DNA of 64,000 nucleotides from Tubulanus polymorphus (GCF_964204645.1 NC_134029.1:20540450-20604449); one strand, 5' to 3'. Positions 26,696-39,000 are shown, counted from the stretch's first letter. Notes: generated from the sequence alone by a model not told the origin. Made by a program: numbers and translations.

Positions 26696-27155
26696 GCCAT
26701 GCGAAAAGAAAAGTATGAAGCGAACGTGTGAGCTTTTATAGCCACAAAATAAAACAGCATAAAAGGCTGTTATAAAGAGTGGGGTCCGAGAGCAATTTGA
26801 AGGTTTAGTGTCCTGCACGCTTAGAGGGCGGGCAGGGGTCTATTCCTACCTCGACTCAAAAAAATAAAAAACGTTCGTACAAGATAAGAATAGAAAGTAA
26901 AGATGGAAAAATGGCAAATGACTGAATAAATGGCCGGAGTTTTATATTGTTCCACTGGGTTTAAGTGTAACTTGAAAAGACAATCAAACAGATTGTTTTT
27001 GGTTATTGATAATTTATAAATCTGAATGAATAGAATTATGTAAAACAACTCGTTGTATTATAAAACCTCTAGTAGACAGTATTGAAATGTCCATCAACTG
27101 TCATTAGTCCACAATAGTTTCATAATATGAGTGATTGGTTGAATTCGTGAAGCAG

Positions 27156-27164
27156 TATAAATAG
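27156..27164 (+). promoter_or_regulatory. TATA element, unit 5 (consensus match)
   Basis: Here the element is TATAAATAG, a better match to the TATA consensus than the CATAAATAG of the other units; the downstream TCAGTCATCA is retained. Confidence 0.42.
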
Positions 27165-27467
27165 CCTCTAGATGAATCAGTCATCATTGTCGTGCTTGAT
27201 TTGTGTTCGGCACTCCTCACAACATTGTCAGTTTCGAGTTTGGTGAACCTTTAAACTTCCCTCCCTTGCAACATTGATGTTGAGTTCCTCAGGTTTGGTT
27301 TGAGAATTTGCAGATGAAACCTCTACAACTCGCTCCATTTGATAATCTGATTTCGATTTGTTTAGGAAATTGATGTGATCGTAAAAAATGGCAAATTGTT
27401 TTCGAGTTATTGTAGAGTTGAGCAGTGTCAGAGGAAGAGACAGAGTTGAGTAAGCTTTATGGGGCAT

Positions 27468-27690
27468 TGAAGGAGGAAGGGAGGTCCAGGTGGGAGGGCA
27501 TTGAGGGAGGGAGGGGTGGGGTGCGGGCGGGGGGAGGGAAGGGGTCCGGGAGGGCGGGAGGGAAGGGGTCCGGGAGGAAGGGAGGGAATGGGTCCGGGAG
27601 GGCGGGAGGGAAGGGGTAGAGGGAGGGCGGGAGGGAAGGGGTCCGGGAGGGCGGGAGGGATGGGGTCTGGGAGGGTCGGGTCGGGAGGTT
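27468..27690 (+). repeat. G-rich minisatellite B, unit 5
   Basis: Precedes the right arm of unit 5. The complementary strand has a long Pro/Ser/Arg-rich open frame across it, which follows from the repeat composition and is not treated as a gene. Confidence 0.88.
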
Positions 27691-28502
27691 AGATGAGTTG
27701 AAATGTTCTGATGTTTCAATTAGACGGATGGGAATCTAATGAAGATGAGAGAACATTAAATCACTGTACAATCACAGGTGATCTGTACTCTGTATCTCTA
27801 CACAATGTTACATGTATATGTAACTGAAATCAGTCTCTAACTATGGTTTGAACAAAAACTAATGTTTTACACTCATTTCAGGATGAGATTCTAAGAATTC
27901 TGCGCATCTTGATGAAAAACGCTTTAAATTTGAGGAAAATGGTGAGTCTTTGATGAAACTGCTCTTATTCTATTACAACTTATGCATGTATGCTTCTATA
28001 TACAAATTATGTATTTCAGGGGTCGAAATGAAGCTGAACCTGAACAAATCTTCAATTTACAGTAAACATTGCGCTCTAAGAATGAAATAAGTCAGAAGTG
28101 GTGAGTTTTATATCGATTTATTGCAGTAATTTGTGGTGATTTATCAGTTATAAACAATTTATTATTTTTGTCCGGTTTCTATAGATTTATCTCCAAATGA
28201 AGTCAGGAAAATGGTGGATTTTTGAAGGGTGAATTAGATACCTCAGAAATTTGCATCACTTAACACATAGCCAACTACCCAAAAACCTGGTAGGTTTTCT
28301 GTCAATTGAACACAAACAATCCGCAGTTTCTATTTATTTCACTAATGATTTTCTGACATAATTTTCTCATTTCAGAATACGATGCACCAAACACAAATTG
28401 CAGCAGGAGAAATTAGAATATTCACCTTCAAAGAGTGAAGAAACTCTAGTTGTTGCTGAAGCTGCTGTTATTTCTTCAAAACAAACTAAAGTAATTTTCT
28501 TT

Positions 28503-28637
28503 ACATAATTCAACCTAGTTCTCGCTTGTTATAAAACTCTAAGTTCAGAGCACTGATGATTTCCTGAAAAAAATGAATATGTAAATAATTGAACCGTAGA
28601 GTTTTATAACAAGCGAGAACTATAGGTTGAATTATGT
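28503..28637. repeat. Inverted duplication in unit 5
   Basis: Arms of about 40 bp at 28503-28541 and 28597-28637 are reverse complements apart from a 2-bp gap. The spacer includes the reverse complement of sequence that is in direct orientation at 6950-6973 in unit 1 (TTTCAGGAAATCATCAGTGC). So a fold-back or micro-inversion event occurred in this unit only. Confidence 0.9.
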
Positions 28638-28810
28638 AAGACATTATCTGAAATCCTGCTATAGAAATTGTCTGCATCGTCAAAATAGCACTAAACTAAT
28701 CTGATACATGGTTAGAAATGGTGAGTTTTGCTCTAATTTGATAATAACCTAAAAATGTATTATTCGGTATTTTTAGGTGTGATTCCCTAGAAAGTTCTGT
28801 AAGAAATGTG

Positions 28811-29155
<345 letters not shown>

Positions 29156-29955
29156 CCAATCAAATCTACCGGAAAATACTGTCGACAATAAAGTATTACA
29201 ATAATCAAAACAAGTAAGAAAAATAGTAATTTTCAGAATAACAGACACAAACACGTGACGTCTCTTTATTTCACTAATCAGTTTTCTCTTTACAGAATGA
29301 AATCCACACAGCACCAGAATTTACAGCTCAAAAAGACCTTGTTCAAAGTTCACCTCAAACATATCGCTAGATCCTCCTCACGCGCAACCTGACAATTCCG
29401 CAAACAAGTGAAACGAAAGCTGTGAGTTTTAATCTAAATTTGCTCTTCGTTCATAACTATTTAACTGAAAATTTGTAACATTGATACATTTGTTTTTAGG
29501 AGGCAAAATAAGCGGAACATTTGACGGAATCTTTGAACTGTAAACATCGCCAATTCACTGAACATTTGTAAATGATGGACATCGATTCAGATCCTCAAAA
29601 CAAATAACGGTACATATCTCTACAGATTCCAGTCTTGCTACTGTTTGGTATTAAGTCATTTCCTGATAAGACAGTTTTTATTTTATGATCATCCAGTTCC
29701 ACACAGAATGAACTACATCTGAGCTGAAACAGTGGTGAATTTGAAATCATTCCACCAGAATTAAACACCATGGAATTATAATTAAGGTGAATATTCAATC
29801 ACTTCTATCCTGGTCACAGTTAAGATTATCAGGCAAAAATTATGCAGCATTTTTATTTCAGGGGTCGAAATGAAGCTGAACCCGAAAAAATCTACAAATA
29901 GTCAACAAAAATTCGACAGTTAAGGTGAATATTCAATCACTTATTCTGGTGAAAG

Positions 29956-30194
29956 TAGAAATTATCAAGGTTGTCATGATTTTCGTATATTTTAATTTTC
30001 AAGGTACACCTTTCTCATATACCCAAGTTTTTTTCTCTTCATTCTAGAACGAAGTGGGCACCGCCATCTGACCATCACAGAGCCTCCGACCACCATCTGA
30101 CCATCACAGGGCCTCGGATCAATACGCGCCGCCCATCTGACAGGAACCGGAACCTACTACATGTAGATCGAATTGTTGCCGCTTATTCAGAGAT
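29956..30194. other. Right flank of the array, no gene seen
   Basis: Unique sequence with a short tandem pair (CCATCTGACCATCACAG, twice, near 30065-30110). No reading frame or RNA signature is supported. Confidence 0.5.
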
Positions 30195-30541
30195 CAGAGG
30201 CGTTTTTACGAGCATCCGATTTTTGCGATCGATTTCGTGAACGATTTGCTTCGATCGTACGATCGAATCGAACGTTCGTAAAAATGACGAAGGATTTGGC
30301 TAATCACATGACATAAATATGGCGACGTTGAGGAAAAAAATGTATGGTTTTGAACTACCCGGTGCCGCCATCTTGGAAATCAAATCGCCAAATCGCTCGC
30401 CGAGCGAGTTGGTCGATTTCAAAAATCGATCGGAAAATCGTGTTCGTAAAAACGCCGATCGTGAAATCGATCGCAAAAATCGGTGCTCGTAAATGCGTTC
30501 CTACGATCGATCGCAAAAATCGGATGCTAAAAACGCCTCTG
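30195..30541. mobile_element. MITE with palindromic centre (family 1, copy 1)
   Basis: Terminal inverted repeats of about 38 bp: CAGAGGCGTTTTTACGAGCA at the left and its near complement ending AAAAACGCCTCTG at the right. An internal near-palindrome is built on CGCTCGCCGAGCGAGTT. No coding capacity. The target duplication is unclear. Related to 43195-43615 by the internal palindrome and by the GCCATnTTGGA box. Confidence 0.8.
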
Positions 30542-30574
30542 CTATGATCACGATTATCAAGGAATTGTGTTTAA

Positions 30575-32310
30575 TTTTACCGGCCGGTACGGGTATAGGC
30601 TACAGGCTACTGTTGTTCTGTTTGTGATGGTTTTACCGGCCGGTACGGGTATAGGCTACAGGCTACTGTTGTTCTGTTTGTGATGGTTTTACCGGCCGGT
30701 ACGGGTATAGGCTACATGCTACTGTTGTTCTGTTTGTGATGGTTTTACCGGCCGGTACGGGTATAAACTGCATGCTACTGTTGTTCTGTTTGTGATGGTT
30801 TTACCGGCCGGTACGGGTATAGGCTACAGGCTACTGTTGTTCTGTTTGTGATGGTTTTACCGGCCGGTACGGGTATAAACTACATGCTACTGTTGTTCTG
30901 TTTGTGATGGTTTTACCGGCCGGTACGGGTATAGGCTACATGCTACTGTTGTTCTGTTTGTGATGGTTTTACCGGCCGGTACGGGTATGAACTACATGCT
31001 ACTGTTGTTCTGTTTGTAATGGTTTTACCGGCCGGTACGGGTATAGGCTTCAGGCTACTGTTGTTCTGTTTGTGATGGTTTTACCGGCCGGTACGGGTAT
31101 GAACTACATGCTACTGTTGTTCTGTTTGTGACGGTTTTACCGGCCGGTACGGGTATGAACTACATGCTACTGTTGTTCTGTTTGTAATGGTTTTACCGGC
31201 CGGTACGGGTATAGGCTTCAGGCTACTGTTGTTCTGTTTGTGACGGTTTTACCGGCCGGTACGGGTATGAACTACATGCTACTGTTGTTCTGTTTGTAAT
31301 GGTTTTACCGGCCGGTACTGGTATAGGCTACATGCTACTGTTGTTCTGTTTGTGACGGTTTTACCGGCCGGTACGGGTATGAACTACATGCTACTGTTGT
31401 TCTGTTTGTGACGGTTTTACCGGCCGGTACGGGTATGAACTACATGCTACTGTTGTTCTGTTTGTGATGGTTTTACCGGCCGGTACGGGTATGAACTACA
31501 TGCTACTGTTGTTCTGTTTGTGATGGTTTTACCGGCCGGTACGGGTATGAACTACATGCTACTGTTGTTCTGTTTGTAATGGTTTTACCGGCCGGTACGG
31601 GTATAGGCTACAGTCTACTGTTGTTCTGTTTGTGATGGTTTTACCGGCCGGTACGGGTATAGGCTACAGGCTACTGTTGTTCTGTTTGTGATGGTTTTAC
31701 CGGCCGGTACGGGTATAAACTGCATGCTACTGTTGTTCTGTTTGTGATGGTTTTACCGGCCGGTACGGGTATAAACTGCATGCTACTGTTGTTCTGTTTG
31801 TGACGGTTTTACCGGCTGGTACGGGTATAAACTGCATGCTACTGTTGTTCTGTTTGTGATGGTTTTACCGGCCGGTACGGGTATAAACTGCATGCTACTG
31901 TTGTTCTGTTTGTGATGGTTTTACCGGCCGGTACGGGTATAAACTACATGCTACTGTTGTTCTGTTTGTGATGGTTTTACCGGCCAGTACGGGTATAGGC
32001 TACATGCTACTGTTGTTCTGTTTGTGATGGTTTTACCGGCCGGTACGGGTATGAACTACATGCTACTGTTGTTCTGTTTGTAATGGTTTTACCGGCCGGT
32101 ACGGGTATAGGCTACAGGCTACTGTTGTTCTGTTTGTGATGGTTTTACCGGCCGGTACGGGTATAAACTGCATGCTACTGTTGTTCTGTTTGTGATGGTT
32201 TTACCGGCCGGTACGGGTATAAACTGCATGCTACTGTTGTTCTGTTTGTGATGGTTTTACCGGCCGGTACGGGTATAAACTGCATGCTACTGTTGTTCTG
32301 TTTGTGATGG
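30575..32310 (+). repeat. 56-bp satellite, 31 copies
   Basis: The span of 1,736 bp is exactly 31 x 56. Each copy starts TTTTACCGGCCGGTACGGGT, containing the palindrome ACCGGCCGGT, and ends TTCTGTTTGTGATGG. Variation is almost confined to the middle (ATAGGCTACAGG, ATAAACTGCATG, ATGAACTACATG) and to GTGATGG/GTAATGG/GTGACGG. Substitutions without length change suggest recent expansion under homogenisation. Confidence 0.96.
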
Positions 32311-33330
32311 TATATCACATATCCTTAATAACATCTCATAAAGCTGTAATGTCAGTTTTTCTAGTAGAAAAGCCTCCATAGGTGATTTAAACCCACTATG
32401 TACAAATATACATATATATATATATATTATTCATCAACAATCATTATCAAAATAGGTAAATGAATGAATAACTAGAACAAAACGCACAAAATAACAAAAT
32501 CTCTCAACCTTAGCACAAAATAACCAACTCTTACTCTCTAGACTTTCTCAATTAGCTTGTTCTTCGCTCTATATTTTCCCAGTGTTCTAGTTATTTTTTC
32601 GACGCCTGATGATGATCTCTAGAGATTCTCCAAAACGTCGTGTAGTTTGATTTAATTCTTTTAATTTAAAGTGGGTTTTAATCTTATTTAATTTCTCATG
32701 AAAATCGAAATTGAAAATTGATTATCCGCTTTCTGAGATTGATCAAGAGCATAAAGATACTCGAGTTTGTATTTTGAACCCCAGAATCTGTGTATGCATG
32801 TATCAACTTGTATATTATCATTGTAAATGGACTTATTTTGTATGATGTGTCCCACAATAAAAAACCAAAAAGTTGAAATCATTTCAACTGAGAATTTTTT
32901 ATTATGGGACTTTATTCTGTATTGAATTGTTTTATTGTTTTATTTGAAATAAAAATCTTTTTTTCTGTGTTGTTCTAGTTATGATTACAGACGCCAGCAG
33001 TTTCACAGACTCTGCTGCGTCACATCCAATCCGTTCAGTTTCACACACAAACACACACACATAATTCAACGTGTTTTCTATTGAAGAAAAAAGTTGAAAT
33101 TTGATTAATTAAATGTTTGTGAAACTGATTCAGGCACCAGTTGCACAGTCCACCCTCATGAACTGTCTTGAGATTTATTTAAGATTGGTTATAGAACCAA
33201 GACCTAGTCTTAGGCTGGTCTTAACCTTATAACGCCATGCAACTGGTCCCAGGGATTAAATACTGTTTACTATGCGAGGGTTTTATTGATTCTTGCCCTG
33301 CGGTATGCGAGGGTTAATAATCTGTTCTAA
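32311..33330. other. Intergenic stretch with an AT microsatellite
   Basis: Contains (AT)n at about 32411-32427 and a MITE-like element (listed separately). TATGCGAGGGTT occurs twice around 33271 and 33303. No supported gene. Confidence 0.5.
33136..33247. mobile_element. Small MITE-like inverted-repeat element
   Basis: ACCAGTTGCA at the left and TGCAACTGGT at the right are perfect inverted repeats about 112 bp apart. The interior is also partly self-complementary (AAGACCTAGTCTTAGGCTGG). Non-coding; classification is inferred. Confidence 0.55.
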
Positions 33331-34090
33331 GAAATCCTAGTGTTGGCCTACTTAATAAACGAAGAAATCCTAGTGCTGGCCTGCTTAATAAACGCAGAAA
33401 CCCTAGTGCTGGCCTGCTTAATAAACGCAGAAATCCTGGTGCTGGCCTGCTTAATAAACGCAGAAATCCTAGTGCTGGCCTGCTTAATAAACGCAAAAAT
33501 CCTAGTGTTGGCCTGCTTAATAAACGCAGAAATCCTAGTGTTGGCCTGCTTGATAAACGCAGAAATCCTAGTGCTGGCCTGCTTGATAAACGCAGAAATC
33601 CTAGTGCTGGCCTGCTTGACAAACGCAGAAATCCTAGTGCTGGCCTGCTTAATAAACGCAGAAATCCTAGTGTTGGCCTGCTTAATTAACGCAGAAATCC
33701 TAGTGTTGGCCTGCTTAATTAACGCAGAAATCCTAGTGCTGGCCTGCTTAATAAACGCAGAAATCCTAGTGCTGGCCTGCTTAATAAACGCAGAAATCCT
33801 AGTGCTGGCCTGCTTAATAAACGCAGAAATCCTAGTGTTGGCCTGCTTAATAAACGCAGAAATCCTAGTGTTGGCCTGCTTAATAAACGCAGAAATCTTA
33901 GTGTTGGCCTGCTTAATAAACGCAGAAATCCTAGTGTTGGCCTGCTTAATAAACGCAGAAATCCTAGTGTTGGCCTGCTTAATAAACGCAGAAATCCTAG
34001 TGTTGGCCTGCTTAATAAACGCAGAAATCCTAGTGTTGGCCTGCTTAATAAACGCAGAAATCCTAGTGCTGGCCTGCTTTAATATACGCA
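33331..34090 (+). repeat. 33-bp minisatellite, about 23 copies
   Basis: Unit AAATCCTAGTGCTGGCCTGC followed by TTAATAAACGCAG. Because 33 is a multiple of three, a 267-residue forward frame of an 11-residue repeat (LINAEILVLAC) stays open from 33340 to 34143. There is no splice or start context beyond the repeat, and the opposite strand is open too, so I treat it as non-coding. Two degenerate units follow. Confidence 0.93.
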
Positions 34091-34855
34091 GTTACCCTTG
34101 TGTTGGCCTAGTGATGAAAGCAGTTACCCAAATATTGGCCTAGTGAATAGACGCAGTCACCCTAGACTTGTCGCCTGACCACCCGCATTCACAGTCAGGA
34201 ATACCTGAGACCGGCAACCAGTCTACAGTCACCCTTTATATCAGCTCCAGTCCTCATTTCTTGGAATTGTAATTGACCCGTCCATGCTGCTGTCTCGCCT
34301 TGCGTGAGGTAAGGATCTTGCTTACCAATGGATCGATGATGTCTACAGTTTCAGTGTTTTTATGTTCTTGTTTTGCAATGGCATTTTAATGATTTTGTGG
34401 CTTCATGTTAAGCGCGATGATTACTAGTAGCGGTAAAACTATTTAGTTTTTATCATTATCGATTGATTTATTCACTTATTTCTAGCAAAATATCTATCAT
34501 CTAATTCATTATCGACTGATTCGTTTTGTTAACGCAAAGCCGCGTACGAGCCGAAGTGTTTTGAACTTGAAAGGCGTGGGTGACTTTAGATGACCAGCCT
34601 TTGCTTCAGAAAAAAAAAACATGTTATTACATAATAATATTTACAATGGCAGGCTTGAAGTTTAATTTCACCAACTGATTGCGCGTACTACAGTCAACAA
34701 GGGCCACTTAGATTACACACGGAACTGGGCCACTGATAAACTGACTGCGATGGAAATCCCGTGCACATTCTCGGAATACTTATGTTTTCGAAAACAACAT
34801 CCGTAAAACGATTCTCTGGAGGGGCTCGCTGTATCATTCTGAAACACGAGACACC
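34091..34855. other. Upstream region of the BRICHOS gene
   Basis: Unique sequence after degenerate minisatellite units. The last 100 bp or so probably holds the promoter and 5' UTR of the BRICHOS gene, but I see no clear TATA box. Confidence 0.4.
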
Positions 34856-36142
34856 ATGAACACAGTTATTCAGATTGTCGTGTTGGTCGCAGGATTATGT
34901 AATCAGGTATAGATAAGAGATTGAATTGTACATATTTGACACCCATATCTTGGCGAAATTGAAACGCAATTCCATGACAGAACAGTACCTTAAGTTATAG
35001 ATTCTAGGCCTACTGAAACGGCATTGTATTAGATTTCCTTCGTTGCATTTCTAAAGGATCAGATGTTTATCGGTTTCGCACTGTTTTAAAGGGTGAATGA
35101 AATATCTAGTCACATTTTTTCAGTATTTCGTGAAGGGTTCTGTTCGCAGCTACCGGGAGATCTCGGTACCCGATTCCGTGAATTCAGATGAAGTAACAAT
35201 TTTACATGATTTAGAATTGGTATGTTCTAGTTTGATCGGATGAAACATCATATCACATATTTCTTCATCGGCGTCCATCGACGTTGTTAACATATATTAT
35301 CATTTATCTAGGGATATACAGCCTACAGAGATAGGACAATCGGAGTATGTTTCATTTCACGTATTATACCGTCAGTTTTCCGGTCTAACTCCAAGTCGTT
35401 GACGTTCAAATATTATCTTGATTCAGACGTAAGTAAACAGGATGTACATAAAAATAGACACTTTCTCGCGTGCATATTCATATATTCGCAGTTTTGGACC
35501 TTTAAAAGCATAACTACCGGGTATTCAGTAATGAAATCTCAATCATAATCTTTTGCTTCGGCGTCGCATATATATATATAAGATATGACTCTACGAGTTG
35601 AATTGAAAAAGCTAAAGAGCTTAACCACGAATTGTGGTGCACCGTATCCTAGTGTTGTCATTGTCATTTGATAATCTTTCGTACAACAAACTATCATTTT
35701 TCAGACTTTGCCTCAAACACCTGATATAATGCTGAAAGCTACTGGAATTTTGAATGATTTGACCAGTTTTGGAAGTCGTATAACCAAACACTGTAAAGAT
35801 TTGCCGGTCCTGATGACTGAACCCGGGAACGCTCGGCGAACCCCCGTCGTTCTACCACGACGAAAGAAACGAGCCTGGGCATCGAGTACTTCAGTCTCTG
35901 TCACATCTGATGGAAATGTTATTTCATGTTCGGACGAACAGACGGGCGAAAGCGTGTCAACATTCTGCTCGACAAACACGACGGACACAAGGCATGGAAG
36001 CAGACGCGGACGTGGTCGGGGTCGGAGTGGGCGTAGAGGTCACGGTAGAGGGGCAAATAGATCAGAAGAAAGAAGAACCGATGCCGGGTCGGACTGGGAA
36101 AGGGAGAAAGAGCAATCGTGGTGGGATTGGCTGACTTCGTAA
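34856..36142 (+). CDS. Secreted BRICHOS-domain precursor with cationic C-terminal peptide
   Basis: Four exons in phase 0 (34856-34906, 35125 to about 35220, 35312-35428, 35705-36142) give about 233 residues. Exon 1 is a signal peptide (MNTVIQIVVLVAGLCNQ). Residues about 40-118 match a BRICHOS domain: VTILHDLEL-GYTAYRD, then two conserved cysteines (C62 and C118, the latter in THC) and the conserved Asp. After it comes PRRKKR, a furin site at 140-144. The released tail of about 89 residues has two cysteines (C163 and C176), an Arg/Gly-rich stretch (184-207) and a Trp-rich end (SWWDWLTS). BRICHOS acts as an intramolecular chaperone in proproteins. In annelids such precursors carry beta-hairpin antimicrobial peptides (arenicin, alvinellacin, capitellacin). 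Here a peptide role is inferred and the tail matches no known peptide that I recall. The 5' edge of exon 2 is uncertain by one base. Confidence 0.8.
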
Positions 36143-36209
36143 AAACTGACCACTGCCACTATATATACATCGTTGAACTATAGTTTTTTAGTGACTAAAA
36201 TTGAGCTCT

Positions 36210-36215
36210 AATAAA
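36210..36215 (+). terminator. Polyadenylation signal of the BRICHOS gene
   Basis: AATAAA about 70 bp after the stop codon. Confidence 0.6.
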
Positions 36216-36688
36216 AAATCATTAGTTGTCATTTAATCTAGAACCGGATTAAATACTCTAGAATCGCTTTCATAATTGACTGTAACAAATTACTATTTTT
36301 TCACGACGGGGTCGCGGTCACCGCAGCGGGTCGGCGTGAGTATAATTGCGATCCCGGTCGGTCCACCGGGCCGAGACTGTCTTTCATTGTATACTCGTCG
36401 TTCAGGCTGCATGATCAAAATTTCTTACATCATATAACTATGTAATCATACATGATCATAGTTGGCTATATCGAGTCCAGTCTTGTCAGTCTTCGAGAAC
36501 CGAGTAACCCGAAGGCCGGCCGAAGACCATCAAAACAAAAACCCGGATCCAAAACCGTGAGCCGGAATTTACGGACAACTAATCGAAATTGCGCAATGAC
36601 AACGGGATTCCGTGAAGTCATTCGGCATTTGACAGTGGAAACCCCGTTTTTTTCAACAAATTAAAAACACAATTTGAGGTCATTAATC
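36216..36688. other. Intergenic region between BRICHOS and DHRSX genes
   Basis: Contains a GC-rich patch at 36303-36382 with partly complementary GGTCGCGGTCACCG and CCCGGTCGGTCCACCGGG. The DHRSX promoter and 5' UTR are expected here. No gene supported. Confidence 0.4.
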
Positions 36689-36697
36689 ATGTTATGA
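36689..36697 (+). promoter_or_regulatory. Minimal uORF overlapping the DHRSX start
   Basis: ATG TTA TGA; its stop overlaps the first ATG of the main frame (ATGATGG at 36694). If the 5' UTR includes it, it could lower initiation at the first DHRSX ATG. Inferred only. Confidence 0.35.
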
Positions 36698-39000
36698 TGG
36701 CGATAATTTTTCGTATTCGATATTTCATATATATCTATTGGATTGCAATAAGAGAAATCTTCAAAGGAATCTTTCATAAAGACAGAAATATTTACGATGT
36801 AGGCCTAGGTGAGTATAAAAAGAAAAGTGAAATGCACTTTATTCAACAATTCTGAGTAGTTCAGCTACAACTGGATTCAGCTTAATGATCGGGTATTTCC
36901 TCAAAATAGATTCATTTCCCGATTAAAAAAAGGTTAATGACCGAAACACTTAACTGTATGTAAACACGTATCTATTATTTTTAAGATTCACAGAAGTTCG
37001 ATGTAGGAAAGCAGGAGTCGAGATGTGTTGCTATTGTCACAGGTGGTTCAAAAGGTATCGGTTATGAAGTTTGCCTTCAACTTTCATTCAGAGAAAATTA
37101 CCACGTCATTATAGGTAAGTATACTGAGTCGTCAGTCAACATCTTCTAGATTCAATATTCCCCTCATTTTTACATTCCTATAAATTTACTCTCGATTTCA
37201 GCCTCGCATTGCGATGAAGAAGGAGAAGCAGCAGTGAAAAATATCAAGAATATAAATCCACAATCATCAGGTTACTATTCTGAATTAGTTTGATGATTCG
37301 GTTTCCGGTAGAAAAAATAGACACAAAATTTTGTGTTTGATTTCAGTTGAATTCCAGAGTTTGGATTTAGCCGACTTTGATTCCGTCAATGACTTCGTTC
37401 GCAGATTTAAACGAAGAAAAATCGGTTTGAATTTGCTCGTCAACAATGGTAAGCATTGTTATATCATATTAAGATTTATTTCTTTTAAAACGTCGGTAAA
37501 TCTCTGTGCTTATACAGACTGAATTTGGTTAATTTCAGCTGGTATTATGATTCCGAAATACGGCGTTACGAAGCAAGGTTTCGAGTCACAATTCGGTGTG
37601 AATTATCTCGGGCATTTCTTGTTGACCCAACTATTGTTGGATTGTTTGAAAACGTCGGCTAGTGACCAGTTTCAGTCGAGAATTGTAAATGTGTCTTCGG
37701 TGGTCCACGAAATGGGTTACATCAACTTTGAAGACCTTCAAGCCAGGTGTGTGCCGGCACGATGCTGCACAAAAATGTAAACATGTAATGGGGTACCAGC
37801 AACGAAACATTGGTTAATTTCTAGTGAAGATCTGTTCATTTTCGATGAAATTTGAACTGGGTTTTTAGACTGCCAAATCCAAAAATTATCCAAATCCTAG
37901 GAGAGATATAAGATCCACTGTCATTGAGGAATGTCTCATGAGAAAAGTTGATTCAAATTTAATCGAAATGTAGATGGAATTGAAGCGCGGTGACCCAGTT
38001 ACGACTAGTGAGCCTGGCATGGAATCCTTGCTTGCTACAGTATCTTTGCTGGTAGCCCATTCATCATTGATTTTTCCTCATTCCACATTGTATGGTAGAG
38101 TTCTACTTTCAACTATTCAACTTTAGATTAACCTAGAATTGCAGAATTGAATTTTGTCGAGCGCAAGAATGAATCGGTTGTAAAATCTAATACGCGTCGG
38201 TTTAATACTTTTCAGACGTTCTTATTCCGCTCACTTCAGTTATTCGCAATCGAAGATAGCGTTAATACTTTACACATACGAGTTACAGAGACGACTTGAA
38301 AACTGTAACGTTGTAGTGAACTGCGTAAATCCAGGCGTTGTCTACACCAGTTTATATCAGCACGCTTGGGCTTATAAACTCATGCAATTCATCGGCAGAT
38401 ATTTTATGTTGGTAAGTTTGTTCGAAGAAACGGTATGTGTAATATTCTTCCAGGTCCCATTCAACAGTTACTGGTTTAAGTTGATTCTTATCAAAGCATT
38501 GGGATAAGGCAATTTACGACGAGTCAAATCCAAACCGAAAGAACCAGCACTCGGTATAAATGTTTCTCCCATGTGGATGAAATCATAATCACATATAATT
38601 TCTAACTCAAAACAAGAAAATTATTATCAGTTAAGAATCAGTTATCGCAAACAGATTTCTGGTCTTGACATCTATTGATTTAATTCTAACTATCGTTTTA
38701 GGTTTTACTCAATTCGCTATAAATTGAGTTTACCCCTTGGTTCTGAAGTTGTAAGTGATCTTTGATTAGGAACCAGTTTTATCTGATGTTTTTACGTTAA
38801 TTTTCCAGACTCCAAAGGAGGGAAGCGCAACGATACTTTACGCGGCATTGTCTCCTGAATGTAGCAGCCGATCTTGTTCTTACTATGACAACTGTACTCG
38901 AGTACCTTCATCACCGTTGACCTATGACATTCATTTACAGAATGAGTTGTGGTACCTGAGCCACCATTTAACTCAACTTCATCCAATGGACAAATCATAA
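36694..39000 (+). CDS. DHRSX: DHRSX-like short-chain dehydrogenase/reductase
   Basis: Seven exons (36694-36808, 36986-37114, 37202-37270, 37347-37448, 37539-37746, 38216-38411, 38809-39000) with consistent phases give 336 residues, close to the 330 of human DHRSX. A hydrophobic N-terminal anchor is followed by the Rossmann motif TGGSKGIG (57-64), LVNNAG (135-140), [12 protein letters not shown], the serine region NVSS (189-192) and the catalytic YSQSK (Y217, K221). The C-terminal part ([17 protein letters not shown], then [17 protein letters not shown]) follows DHRSX rather than retinol dehydrogenases. DHRSX is a membrane-associated NAD(P)-dependent oxidoreductase acting in the polyprenol-to-dolichol route. 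Exon 2 uses the acceptor TTTTTAAG rather than the CACAG 8 bp further on, because only the former keeps phase. Confidence 0.92.

Noticed and set aside
36303-36385. GC-rich patch considered as a structured RNA or tRNA
   Set aside because: No A/B box pattern or cloverleaf could be drawn.
36452-36664. 70-codon frame between the BRICHOS and DHRSX genes
   Set aside because: No recognisable motif; lies in the probable DHRSX promoter/5' UTR.
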